Source: Delphinapterus leucas (Eukaryota; Chordata; Mammalia; Artiodactyla; Monodontidae). Taken from it: a DNA stretch of 64,000 bases. A model generated the notes under the pieces. It did no database searches. It was not told where the DNA came from and saw only the letters and a program-made list of their open reading frames with translations. Made by a program: the position numbers and the translations under genes. The stretch spans positions 72,035,660 to 72,099,659 of the forward strand of contig NW_022098069.1 of assembly GCF_002288925.2 (NCBI RefSeq), in the 5' to 3' direction. Positions within the stretch are counted from its first letter, which is position 1, and every line of letters begins with the position of its first letter. Below, piece by piece: positions 48,026-61,198 of this stretch.

Positions 48026-48856
48026 GTCCATTTTTTATCAGCTTTATTGAATTCTAATTTACATTCCTTAAAATTCACATGTTTAAGTGTAAAATTAAAT
48101 AATTCCTAGTGAATTTATAGAGTTGTGCAAAACCCATCACAATCCAGTTCTCAAACATTTTCATCCCCTGAAACATCTCTTCTGTCCATTTGCAGTCATT
48201 TCCCTTTTCTACCACCAGCCCTAGGCAACCTCTATTCAACTTTCTGTCTTTTCTGAACATTTTATATAAATGGAAGTGTACATACAAGGCCTTTTACACC
48301 TGGCTTCTTTAAAAGCACAGTTTTTTGTTTTGTTTTTTCTACCACATACATACATGTGGTAGTATGTATCTGTAATACACTATTTTCTGTTGCTGAATAG
48401 TATTCCACTCTATGGATATAGCACATCTCATTTAGATACTCAACAGTTGATTGACATTTGGGTTGGTTCCAGTCTGAGACTCTTATAATAATGATGCTAT
48501 GAACATTAATATATATGTCCTTATGCAGATATATGTTTTTATTTCACTTGTGTATATACCTATAGGAGTGGAATTGCTGGGTCATTTATGTTTAACTTTT
48601 TAAGAAACTATCAAACTCTTCCAAAATCATTGTACCATTTTATATCCCCACCAGAAATGTATGAGCTTTCCAATTTTACCACATCCCCACCAACACTTGT
48701 TTTTGCTCATCATTGTGCTTACATCTATCCTACTCAGTGTGAGGTGGTGCCTTGTGATTTTGAAGTGCATTTCCCTAATGACTCATGATGTTGAGCATCT
48801 GTTCATGTGTTTACGGCCATTCATTTATCTTCTTTAGTGAAATGTCTATTCAAATC
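48026..48856 (-). mobile_element. Old L1 (L1ME-like) 3' end, antisense
   Basis: Reverse-complement L1: 3' UTR words (atcagctttattgaattcta, tttatagagttgtgcaaaac, cctaggcaacctctattcaa) run into ORF2 C-terminal words (tgctgaatagtattccactc, ggagtggaattgctgggtca, ccccaccagaaatgtatgag, tgatgttgagcatctgttca). The 5' part is missing. A perfect 9-bp hairpin, arms 48339-48347 and 48354-48362, lies next to a T-rich patch within it. Confidence 0.8.
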
Positions 48857-49130
48857 TCAGGCACTATTTTACATCAGGGGGTATTGTACAGAACAAAATA
48901 AATGGCCCAACCTCATGAAGTTCACATTCTAATAGTAGGGAGACAGACAATGAATGCATATAACCACGTCAATTGGTGTTATGCGATATGCAAGATGCAA
49001 AGCAATATAATGGACACAGGGCATACCAGATTGGGGGTGGGGGTGATACTTTAAATAACATTTATAAGGAAATTCTCAATGATAAGTAAATTGTAAAAGG
49101 TCCTGAAGAAAGTGAGGAAGGGGCCCATAT
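48857..49130 (-). mobile_element. L2 LINE 3' region, part 2
   Basis: The blocks ctcaggcactattttacatc, ctcatgaagttcacattcta, atagtagggagacagacaat and aaggtcctgaagaaagtgag continue antisense L2 from the point where part 1 ends. Confidence 0.65.
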
Positions 49131-50524
49131 GTATTTACGGTGGATACATGTGTATGTATTTGGTAGCACAATTGCACTAAAACAGGTAGTGTCATGAGCA
49201 AATATTTAATTCAAAGGAGTAATAACACTTTCCATCCCCTGCCAAGTGTACTGTTATTTAAAGGAGAGCTTGAGTCACTGATAGAAATACTAATGTTATT
49301 AATGAGTTTGGGTTTTTTTCCTGAGTGCTTTTTATAATCACTTCTAAAACTACACAGAACAAATTATTATTTATGTAACCTATATCATATTGCTAATGAA
49401 GTGACTGAGTTTTGCAAAGTTATTGCTGCTACATATGTGTTGCTTTTGAATTCTGTGTCATGGAAATATGATAGTTTACATTCTGTTTGATAGGAGTCCA
49501 TTTATTATACTACTGAAAAGTGATGTCTTCTCACTAAAACAGCTAGAAATGGTCCACCTACCATCCACATTGTCACGATGAAAGGCATCTCAGATAACAT
49601 AGGAAGAATGCAGACACAGAGGTTCTGTTTAGATACTGTTAGAGCACCTCACAGATTTTTTTGATGTTTGTTAAAAATAAATCAGATAATTACAATTTGC
49701 AGGATGTACTAAGGAAAATATATTATTATACGATAAAAGCTGAGACCTAAAACTGTACTTAAAATAAGTACATGAGTAAAACATATCCACATAGAGCTAA
49801 CTAGAGATACTAGACATTCCGTCACAACAGAAACAACATGGGTCCTACAGAGAAGAGTGAATGTTGGGCCCCAAACAGATCCAACCTCATTATCGCCACC
49901 CAATTAGGGTTATCTGTAGTACTGGCAATTTACCCCTTAATTCCTGAATTTGCATCATCCCTCTTTTACCTGCGATCTGAGATGTTTAGGTTTTTTTGTT
50001 TGTTTTTGTTTGTTTTGAGAAGGAGTGTGCTCATAAAGAAGAAAGTGTATTTCCATCACATGATGATTATGTGCTCACTTGACTTCTGGACAGATTCCGG
50101 CATATGCCCTTGGTGTCAGGAGGCAACTTTCAGCACATGCCAACTCTCTGGTTCTTGTTTTCCCTCCCTTTAGAGATCTCCAGATGGGAATCAGTGAATA
50201 GATATGCTGCATGAAACTCTGCTGCTTGTTTGGGGAATTACCATCCACAACAAAAGGATCTGGTTGGAATTAACCATACAGACCTGGCCACTGCCCATGC
50301 AACAGAAATTGTGGAATTACCATCACCAAAAACATTATCTAGACTGAGCTTCATATTTCAAGGAGAGGAAGGATGAGAATGGCAGAGATAAAGAGAAGGA
50401 ATGTGCAGTAAAGTACTTAAGTTTTTAATCGGTAAGGCCAAGACAAGATCAAAGTGGACGAAGGTGGCAGTAAAGGATATTATAGACCAAACAAACTGGA
50501 AAAAAATTCTGAAACCCACAGGTG
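49131..50524. other. Unique DNA, no gene seen
   Basis: A 111-codon plus-strand frame at 49838-50173 is unrecognised and contains a TTTG-repeat patch. No repeat family is identified. Confidence 0.5.
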
Positions 50525-50897
50525 TTATGTTGGGTGTGTGCCATTGAAAAACATGGGTATTGTCCCTGGCCTGATAAAGCTTATAATCCAGTATGTAAGA
50601 GAGACAAGAAATAATCCAAGAAAAGAAACCATATTAATGCTACCTCTGTTATTTCCTCTGAAGGTAAGAACTGGGTAATATGAAAAGGAATAACAAAAGC
50701 CATCTAGATTAGACTGTGGAGTCAGGAAAATACTGAGTCCTGGGTCTGCATAATGATAGGGTTTAACAGGTGAAGAGTCAGGGTGACTATTCAATGCAGA
50801 AGGTATGGCCTGTTCAAAGGTCCTGAAGAATAAAAGCACTTGTGCAGGAAATGAAAAGATCAATGAAGCTGACACAGGGAAAGCATAGATAGTGAGC
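50525..50897 (-). mobile_element. L2 LINE fragment, antisense
   Basis: The order tgtccctggcctgataaagc, ttataatccagtatgtaaga, gagacaagaaataatccaag and, further on, gaagagtcagggtgactatt and ggcctgttcaaaggtcctga resembles antisense L2. Divergence is high. Confidence 0.5.
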
Positions 50898-53254
50898 GGC
50901 TATCTGTGCTTTATCTCCAGGTTGGGTCAAGTAAGGGAGAGAGGGATACTGAGATTGGCAATGATATGCATGACAGAAGTATGAACAATATTAGCCCATG
51001 ATTTTCCAGATGTCACACAATGAAACTGCTTCAAAGTTCATTATTTTACTTAATTCTATCTGTTTACTAGAATATTTAAAAATCTTTAAAACCTGAAAAG
51101 GTGACTGTGTGCTTTGGTCAGAGATACCAGATATGAAAAATAATTGGGAAATACTGCCTGACTCTGTAGATTTCTGAAAGGGAAAGAAAAGCAGAAGGGG
51201 AAAGATGAATGTGGCAATGGAAGAGAATGTAGGTCAAATCAGGACTTAAGAGAGAAAATCACAGGGTGGGCAGTGAATCTACCCAGGGCAGAATCCCCAC
51301 ATCATGAGGGAGTATTCATTCTGCCCCCTTTCACCACACAATCTGGTGGTCTTTCTATTTTTATCTGGAATTTCTACAGTGTCTAGAATTGTCTGCTCCC
51401 ATATACTAAAAAAAGTATATAAAACTAAAGTGTGAATTCTGAATTTCTCCCCTTTATTACAAAGGCCTCATCAAACTTTGAGATGCGACAAAGATAGGTC
51501 GTGGTGTTTTTAGAGACTTTGTGGTTGTAGAAAGCCTAAGAAGATCAGAGAATTCTGTGTTTTCAGAAATGGTTACATTTGGAACAAGATATTTTGGGAA
51601 ACAAATTCTTCATAACTGTAAGTTAAGGATGTAGAGATGGACCTGTTTTAAAAATAATAATAAAACTATGATTAGTGATGGATGGTCTTGAATCACCTGC
51701 TGACTCAAATGATGGACTGAGGCTCTTGAGAGTGGAAACCTCACAGAACGTTTTTTCCCATGAGATTTCCAGTAGGCTTTGGTTTGTGCCTGCCTTGGAA
51801 TTCCAGTACAAAAGTCTTTTCTTGTGGTGGCTCGACTCTGTCTTTTTTGGATGCAGCCACTGCCGGGAAATAGACTGAAGTGAAGAAATATAGTGTGTTT
51901 GGGGTTGGTTGTTCTGTTTTGTTTTTTGGTTTTGTTTTATTTCCCCACTGAAAAGCTTGCATCAAGAAAATGCAGACTGCTGTGTCTCAGAAGAGAGTTT
52001 ACAAAGGTTAAGTGAGTTCGTGTGCTCAAAATGATTCTATAATACTGAATTTTTAAATTAAAAAATAAAATACTCTTTGCCAACAACAGACTCACAAACC
52101 CATCAGAATTTGTGGTGGCCAAAACTCTGGAATCCTGCACTAAATTCGGCTATGAGGCATTTTTGATCTCTCCAGATTGCTATTTGTATATTATTATGTA
52201 GACATGGGTTATATGGAAGAGTTAACAGAGTTTCCCATGGGGTCTAATTTAGGATAGGGAGAGAGACTATGGATAACAGCCCTTCTCAGCATCAGGGAAT
52301 TCTGAAATGTCTTGTACTCACTACAATTTGTAATTCTGCTTATTCAAAGTGAGGGGAAAATTGAGTTTAGTTTCTGTGGTCTGAAGGCCTCCCACTTTGT
52401 TCTGGGACCCCATAAGCAGGGAACTTGCAGCCTGAAAGTGTCTGTGGCACTCATTGGACACCCAAGGAAACCAAGGCTGCTTAGAAAGTGATATTAAAAT
52501 TTCAATTACACAGCCATTTTGCAAATAAGTTCTGAGTTTATGTCCCCAGGCAACTTTAGAAGAGGTCACAATGCTGCTTTAGGTGTTGGGTTTTGGAAAA
52601 GTGTATAATTTGAGGTCGCTTTTACTTTTGCTTTTGCAAGAAAAATAAGGCCAGCTCCTGGTTTTCTAACCACAATCAGTTTCATATTAAATTCCTTCCT
52701 GAACTTTCACCTTCTAACAGAGAAGTGCTCTGAAATGGCTTGAACTATATTCTATATTGGAAAACGTTGCACATTTTGAAAGGTTATTCCTCTACAGTTT
52801 AAACATTGTTATTTTAGATCGTTGCAATCTAGCAGATATTTTCCAATAGGTATGCCATAACAACATTTTATTATATTATTAAATTATTAATACATTATTT
52901 AAATAATTTTCATTTTAAATTATTATTTCATGCACCTTTAAATTCCTTAGTTTTTATTGGGAAAATATTGCAGCATTTTAGCTAATCTATTTCTGCACAT
53001 CTGCACATAAACAGGATTGAAATCGTATCAAAACGTCATTCCTTCCAAAATTTTGTCTAGACTTCCCAGGATACTGCTATTTAGCTATTATAATTGTTAA
53101 TGATTTTATCGATTATTATTTTTCTAGATATTAATCTTTTATAATTAAAATATTATAGAAGTATACATAGGAATATACCTGTAAATTCTTTTGAATATAT
53201 TTATCCTAATGGCTATGTTGGAAAGAACTGCTAGATATGCATAACTGGATAAGA
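50898..53254. other. Unique DNA, no gene seen
   Basis: Short frames only. TTTG/TTTTG-rich patch at 51907-51942. Very AT-rich from 52860 to 53250. No repeat family is recognised. Confidence 0.5.
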
Positions 53255-53764
53255 GAGTAGAGGATGATACTAGACTTATCACGGTGATCGTTTTGAAATG
53301 TACAGAAATATCAAATCACTACTTTGTGTAACAGGAACTAACAGTGTTATAGGTCAATTATACTTCAAAAGCAAACAAACTCATAGAAAAAGAGATCAGA
53401 TTTGTGGCTACCAGAGGGAAGGGTGGTGGAAGGAGGGATTGGATGAAGGTAGTCAAAAGTTACAAACTTCCAGTTATACAATAAATAAGTAATGTGGATG
53501 TAATGTACAAAATGATTGATATAATTAACACTGATGCATGTTATAGATGGAAGATGTTAAGAGTAAATTTTAAGAGTTCTTATCACAAGGAAAAATTTTT
53601 TTTCTATTCTTTAATTTTGTATCTGTATGAGATGATGGATGTTCACTAAACTTACTGTGGTCATCATTTCATGATGTACATAGGTCAAATCATTATGATG
53701 TACCCCTTAAACTTATACAGTGCTCAATGCCAATTGTATCTCAATAAAACTGAAAGAAAAAAAG
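53255..53764 (+). mobile_element. L1 (L1MA-like) 3' UTR fragment, sense
   Basis: The words gacttatcacggtgatcgtt, taggtcaattatacttcaaa and gtggctaccagagggaaggg come first. Then come ggatgttcactaaacttact and gatgtaccccttaaacttat, ending in AATAAA at 53743-53748 and an A-rich tail. This is a typical L1M 3' UTR with its tail, 5'-truncated so that no ORF2 is left. Confidence 0.85.
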
Positions 53765-56700
53765 AATGCAATAGAGACTGATGTTTTATGCAACCTTCTT
53801 CATGTTCACATAATCATTTATTAATCCACGCTTCATACCCAGCAATTATAACCTTACCGTAAATTTAAAAGCAAAGGAGATCTTTTGTAGTGAATAATGT
53901 ATGTATTCCCGTATATTGCTTTGTTTCACTACATTTCAGTGAAGGCTGTGTTATAGTTATGTCTGAAAGGTCATTGTTTTTATACTTTTTTGTTTCCTCT
54001 TATATATTTAATGTGAAAACTCAGCAGCAGAACTCTTTGTGATATTATTATAATGACCAATTTGTATATATTTTGTATAAGTTTTCATAAAGTTCAGTGT
54101 ACTTTTTTCTTCTTCCTCTCAATTTCTTTCCTTCCTTCCTCCCTCCTTCCCACGCCCCCTCATTCCTTCCTTCTTTCTTTCTCCCTTCCTCCCCCTTCCA
54201 TCTTTCTCTTCCTCCCTCCCTCCCTTCCTCTACTTAGCTACATATCCATTGATCTATCTCCCTATCTATCTACCACTTATATGCTTCATATGTAAATACA
54301 TGATTTTTAACATCTATTATTGAAAGCCTGTGTTTGCATTTAGTCCAAGTCAAATATGTCTGTGTGTGAGAAAATATTAATGTTCTTTTTCACATTGTTT
54401 TTGATTACTACAAATTAATTCTTAAGACAAAGCTAACTTTCCATGCTTAATTTTAAAATAAATTTATTTTAGTACTAATAATTAAGAAGGGAAGACAGTT
54501 TTAAAAGACTTTTAAAACTATGTCATAACTTTGACAAAGATAATCATTTCAGGCTGAAATCTTCCATGCTTGGTCTCAATCAAGAGCATTACCAAAAATG
54601 AAGATATTTGGACTTCATCTGTTTTTATGTTACCAGTGCACAAAGATGGGAAAAACAATATTTAAGAAGTTTTCATTAATCTCAGCTTACTCAACTGCTC
54701 AGTTTTAACATATATTTGAACACAGAACATGGAAATGCCCCAGTAAGTCTTTAGTAATACTCTGTGTGGCTTTTCAGATACCAAAATTGTTGCACTGACT
54801 TGAGCTAAATTTGCTAAGGGAGCTGGTTTCTGCTAACAAGTTCTGCAGATTTGACTTTGAGACACAATTATACCCTGATGCATTTGTAAATACATAATGT
54901 TAGGACTATCTTCTGAAACACATTTAAGTATATTTTCCAAAAATTTTATCCACATAATGATGACAAAAATAAAAACATGGCCTCACACATTTTAATTAGA
55001 CTTTTAAAATGACAATTTACTGATTTTCTTCCATTTATTTGCTCAGCTAATATATCAATAGAATCATATAAATCAAAATTAAAACTCTGTTTCATGAATT
55101 CTGTCTAGATTTTAGTCTCAACTTCAGTTAACATGATAATCAATTAGATTAGTTTAGATATGCATGTTAATCACCTTAGGACTACTTCTACCACAGTAAA
55201 TTGGTCAAGGGTGTGATTGTCATTAGTTGTTGATTGGGTGACCATATTAAAAGTCCTCTAAGGAAGAAGTGTCCTTGAAAAGTAAAGGAAGCAAAGAGAC
55301 CTTGCTGACATCCATCACCTTTATACTTGTCCTCAACTTGTGTTCACTACAGTTTAGACCTAGACAAGTTGGGTATATAAAAATACTTTCCAACCCTAAC
55401 ACGTTAGGAATCTCTGACTTTGCTCAGGGCTTTTTATGTCTGTTTTTTTAATCTTATATATATAGTGGGTTCTGAGAAACAATATTGAGAAAGAGACTGT
55501 ACAAAGTAGCAGTATCTAGGCACTTAATATAAAATGGTAGTTTCTCCAGCTGTTAGGAAAACTCAACTCTTTAAACTAAGATATTCTGAATTGGAAGAAA
55601 TACTAACTCAAATAACTGACAATATTTTAGATTATCACAAAAAAGGTTCAAACAAGTTTGTGTTTTACTTTACAGAGATGGATATAGATAACTATGTTTT
55701 ATTAGAATGCTATTGTTGGAGGTTCAAGTCTTCTTATGTGGATATAGGAATAATTCATTTAATTAAAAATTAACTTGAATGGCTCTTAGAATTATTTCTC
55801 ATCTGAAGTGTGTCTATTTTAAAAATATTTTCCCTATGTTTAAAAATAGGATTTTTTTTCAGAAACTTTGATTTAAAGATGTAGAGTATTTTGGAAACAT
55901 CACAATATTTAAAAATATATAGAAGTTCTACTATTTAAATCTAAGGTAAACTTTTATTTCAGGAGTAAAATCATCCTAAGGACTCTAAAAATGTCAACTG
56001 TACACCCTTTGGATTATGGCTTCCATAAAGTTTAATTGCTTTTCCTATTGAGAAGAAATATATATCAAATAGCCTTCTGCCATTATCAGTGATAGCATGC
56101 CAGGTGTTCACAGTTTATCACTGTCATAATGTTTCAAAGATCTATGTGAAATAATACATGGTAAAGAATTGTCTAAGTAGGTTCTAAACCCTCATTTTTA
56201 ATTCTTATATGTAAACTCTTGTGCATATGTGTGTGTGTTTCACTACTGTGTCAAGAAACATATTGGTGACTATTTTAAGATCAGAGGAAAATTATTAAGT
56301 ACAGACAATGATTTGGTGTCATGATGTAGCAAGTATGTATTTATAATTATTTATGTTTTCACTTTAGTATCTATACAGAGGAAGCAGGGTTTAAGAATTT
56401 GGTAAACACAATGAAAACATGTTTGTGTATCTTGATATTTTCCATCATTATCTTTATTTTATAATCTTCAACAAATTCAATAAATGGTAATTAAAAAAAT
56501 TCCTGTTCAAAGCGTTAGTTGAATATATCTGTGTGTGTGTGTGCACGTGTGTGTATGTAGAAGTGTGAATATAACTAGAGCTAATTTTAAAAGTCATGGG
56601 CATAACAAAATCATTCAAGAGAAAATGTTCACTCTCAGAATTCAACACTGCCACAAAAGAACATCTTCTTTTAATAGTGATGGGAAACTTGAGCCTATTT

Positions 56701-59700
56701 GATAACAGCAACCCTTAGAAAAGCTCACAGGAGGACCTTAATCAGATTTGGATTCAAAGGTCACTGTGGTTTAGGTTGGGGTTGAAATAGATTCCCCGCA
56801 GATGAAGAAACATAAAATAAGAGTAATCTTTCACTGATTTTCACTCACTAGGCAACTACTTCCTAAATCTCACTGCAATACAATTTGCTATACCTCATTC
56901 TTTCCAGGTTACGTTTATGCGTGTTATGTATCAACCCTGCTTTAATAATACTGCCTTTACATATATTTAAGGAGCCAAAGAATAAATGAGCATTGATAGT
57001 TTCCTCAGTAAATGAGTGCCAAGAATCACTACTCCTGACTAGTAAGACATGGAAAATCAAAATGAACCTTTAGTGATATATTTAATTCGATTCTACACGT
57101 ATTAAACAAAGTCTGGCAAAGTGATAAAAATTTAAAGGGAAAACCATACTCCTTTTTTCCTTAAAATGTTACAATATAATGTGTGTACAACTGTATATTT
57201 TTCTAATGTGATAAAATTGTGGTATATAGTCTATCATGAAAGCCATATCTCCAAGATTTTCCTAGGATAACACATACACCATATTTTCTGTATTACCTAT
57301 CCCATCATTATATTGTATTTGAACTTTCTACACCTCATATGTTATTTTTTAAAAATTTTAGAATAGTATTATTCCATATCTCTAAAGGAAATATGAAAAT
57401 GGGCTATGGGTAATTTGAGAAAGGGCATAATAAATCCTGCTGGGGTGCAGCTGGGACCAGGAATGTTCTTTGGAGGACATGAATTTCATTGTTCGAAAGT
57501 CAGCTGATTTAAATAGAGATGGTTTTCCAGCTTTACATCAGAGAATTTAATTCTCCAGCTACCCTCTCATGGTTTATTGTTGACAATGATGGTTTTTTAA
57601 AATAGAAACAACAAACTAGCTGATGCTATTCAAGTTTTATTTAGCTCACATAGTGTTTTAAAATATTTAGATTCATCTGATATTAAAAAATCCAAATATT
57701 TCACTTAAAAAGCTGCATTTACAGCTTAAAAAAAAGTATCAGAGCATGTGGCAAAAACAAACCCTCATTTCTCCTTAGCAACAACAGTTGGCTAAGTACA
57801 TCCACTCCCATGTGCCCACCTGGTCCACACCACTCATTTTACTTGCCTGACTGGGGAAGACAGTCATGTGTACTTTTATCCCTGCTTGAGAAATATAGGA
57901 AGAAGTGTTTGCCTCCCTCATTGTTTGTGAAGAATGATATTGAATATTCTCATGGGAGGAAGAAAATGTTTCCCAGAAAAAGAAACAAAAGGTGAAAATA
58001 GTCCTATCCATTCAAATTGGCAAATAATAGAGTTAATCCACTTATTTATAATTTCTAAATTTTTAAGCCAGGATTTGCATAATAACTTCACCCTAAATAG
58101 CTTAATGAAGGTAGGTAGAGCCTCTCTGAAAACTGTAAAAAAAAAAATCTAGTCAAAGGGTATATAGATAGACAGGGAATAAATATACATGTAGTGTCTA
58201 TTATAATCAAGTAAGGTAGGTGCATTCATCAGAGAATTTAATATGATTGGCCTAAATTTATATTCCCATGGTGGAAGCAGGAGGCAAACCCAATTATTTT
58301 CAGCTACCAGTACAATGTTTGCTAGATGTAAGGTGCAAAACAAATCTAAACGAGGCAGAAGATTTCCAAAATACTAGGAATTCATTCCATCTTAATCCTC
58401 GCGGTGAGGAGGACGTTGTGTCTAAGCACCTATCCATATAATAGGTATATGGATCACCTATTTTTGATCATCTTATGATTCTATTAAACATGGACACTTA
58501 GTTTTTCTTCTCAACTCCATTGCCTCATCAACAAAAGGTTTTTATTGGTGGTGTTTGTTTTTAGTGAACCTTCCTGACAAAACTACCTTTCAGAAATTAT
58601 TCACTGGACTTCTCTCCCTTCTGTTTGCTGCACTACCTAGCCAAGGTTTAATTCCCATAACCAAGTGAGCAGTTTATGCCTGCACCTAGAACCTGTCTAA
58701 ACATTCTGTCCAGTATTACAATGCATTTATTCCCACGAACATGAGTTTTAAATTTTAATTGTCAATATACAATAGGGTTCTTATAAGTTCTAAAAATATG
58801 TCTAATTTCCCATTTAAAATATGTGAATTATAAAGAGATATGTGAGATACTACTCATGTTCAAGAAACTCAAAATCCTAGGTCACATACTTCTGATATTT
58901 TTCTATTAAAGAAAAGTGTCTCAGTTAATTTAAATTTAGGTTCATACAACAAACATTTGCTCCAAAGTTGTTACCTTTTATTTATTTAGTAAATTCATAT
59001 TTAAGTTTAAATGTTTAAGCAAACAAAATATTCTGAAGAGGATCTAGAGTAGCATTTCTCCAAATATGTTCTTTGCAAAATATTTCTGAAAATCATTAAT
59101 TTGTGTTTCACAAATATAGAGCTTTTCTTCAAAAAGTAAACAGCTCTGCCAACTATTTTTTTATCCTAAATACAAACTGATAAAGCAGAAACTGTCATTT
59201 TCTCAATTATTAAATTCAAATGAAAATAAGTGAAACTTTTATTATATGTATTTGTGTTGAGTTTCTTTCCTATTCCACCTACAGTCTACCTGAACACATT
59301 GCTGTATGAACTCAACTCATTTTCATTATATTTCAGATATAAATCAAATGTATTCATTTAGCCTAAAGACTGAGGGGATTCAAAAAGAAAGAATATTTGA
59401 TTAAAATAAAATGCCAGACCACCTCCACAATGTTTTTTATTACAGTCCAAATCTAGAAATTTACCCCATAATTGAGTGCTCTTACATGGTGGAATTATCT
59501 CCTCACTTTCTGAAGTTACAGCATTGTATCACTTGTGTATTAAGCCACGAAAAGTGCACATTTGGGTATTGAAACATGATGCATAATATATATGGTTTCT
59601 TAAAAAGGTGATATATTAAATATATTTTTGGAAAAAAAATAAAGAAGTTTACAATCTGGGTTTTCTTATTAGGATTAAGGAGAAATATGCCTAATGTATA

Positions 59701-61004
59701 TTTTCTACCTTTATTACACTTTGTAGTTTTTATTTCCTCCATCACTCCATGATCCCAGATAGGTATCTAAACATAAGGAAAGCAGACTGTTTTCACAGCT
59801 GCTCTTACAAAGTTACACCTATGCACTGTAGACCACACAGGGGGAACACAATTGTTCAACTGTTAAAGCAATACTAAAGATGATTTAGTCAAAGTTATTT
59901 AATTGCTCTGCTCAATGGTAATCTCTGCGCACATATACCCGTAAGTATAAGAACAGATCAGTAAAGAGATTAATTTTGGAGAATTGCATTTTGGAAAAAC
60001 ATGGAAAAGAGGAACAGTACATAGTAACATTAAAATAGTTTGAGTCCCATGAGATAGAAAGTACATGTGATTGATTGTGTCCTCTGTGCCTAAAAACATG
60101 CCCATGACATTTCAAACACATGCTTAAGGATAAGACAGAAATAAGTGCAAGTAGAAGCCACAGTGTCAGTACATTCAAATGAACTACAGCATTTCCTTGT
60201 TTATTATTCAGCTCAGATTATCACATCTATTATATAAATATACACACATACACCCCCCTTATAACCAAAATCTGTCATCTGTCAATAGAACAAAGTGAAA
60301 TAAAAAGAAAAAAATGACATAAACACTGAACCTAATACCCTAATACATTGAGCATCTCTAAAGTTAATATCCACCCCTGTGATCAACTGAATTCCCAACT
60401 CATATGTAACTTTAGAACCAATATCCCCCTATCTTCAAGAAAAGGATGGAAAAGCTCTCAGGCATTTAAAGATGTATCATGGCATGTTCTACCCTTCTTT
60501 TAAGCTTTTAAGTCAACATGAAGGTATGGATTTTATATATCAACCTGTTGTTTGCCTTCTTGAAGACGATCTTTAAGATGGTTTTTGAAAAGGAAGAATC
60601 AATTGCTTAGTAGCTATGAAACATCAAAACATAAAAATTAACACTTTTATTTCTACTTCACTATTTTATTGAGTCTTCAGACTAGTTTACAGGTTTATTT
60701 AATGTGAGGCCAAATCACTAAAAAGAAACATATTAGTTCAAATATTAATGCCAGAGAGTTTCCAATAATCCCTAAGGAAATATACAGCCAGACTGAGTTG
60801 CTTTTTTATTAGGTGGTACATCAAAGGCCCTAGATTCTAGCCAACTTAACAATTTAAAGCTTCTTTGAAAATCAGCTTCCCTGTATGGATCTATATCTCT
60901 TCCCACCTGCAGTTGTTTTTATCTATATAATTTAAGATGCCTGATGATGGTGCTTACTTTTAATAAAAGTAACTGTTACTTGTAGCATTTTTTACCCTTA
61001 TTTT
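53765..61004. other. Long unique AT-rich interval
   Basis: About 7.2 kb without a recognised gene. The longest frames are 88 codons (59912-60178 minus) and 85 codons. The frame at 55534-55773 (79 codons) is rich in charged residues but matches nothing I know. A pyrimidine tract (54102-54231) and a small GT array (56530-56558) are present. Confidence 0.55.
54102..54231. repeat. Polypyrimidine tract (TTCC/CCCT)n
   Basis: About 130 bp are almost entirely C and T on the plus strand, from TTCC, TTTC and CCCT units. Parts have mirror symmetry, which could favour triplex DNA. A short (CTAT)n patch follows near 54262-54275. Confidence 0.9.
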
Positions 61005-61198
61005 AAACTTTTAAAATGTACTAACACATTTAATTTGCAAGACTACACTATGAAATGTATAACTTTTTAAATAATTTAAAGATGAAAAAGCTGACATATG
61101 AAGATAGGGTTTTTTCTAAAAGTCATATAACTAGTAAAGTGACAGAGCAAGAATTTGAACCCAAGGAGACTGGCCTTTGAGCCTATCCTCATAAACAC
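61005..61198 (-). mobile_element. MIR SINE
   Basis: The antisense MIR order is present: ctaacacatttaatttgcaa, aaagatgaaaaagctgacat, agtcatataactagtaaagt, gacagagcaagaatttgaac and ccaaggagactggcctttga. Confidence 0.78.

Noticed and set aside
49838..50173. Possible nuclear mitochondrial insert or gene (hydrophobic 111-codon frame)
   Set aside because: I compared it in mind with mitochondrial coding sequences and saw no run of similarity; the second half is TTTG-rich low complexity.
55534..55773. 79-codon frame with a fairly protein-like composition
   Set aside because: Unrecognised, single short frame in AT-rich DNA, no splice sites or conserved motif visible.
59040..59160. Possible MER-type DNA transposon (words like atttctccaaatatgttctt)
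   Set aside because: Only a loose resemblance, no terminal repeats or target duplication found.
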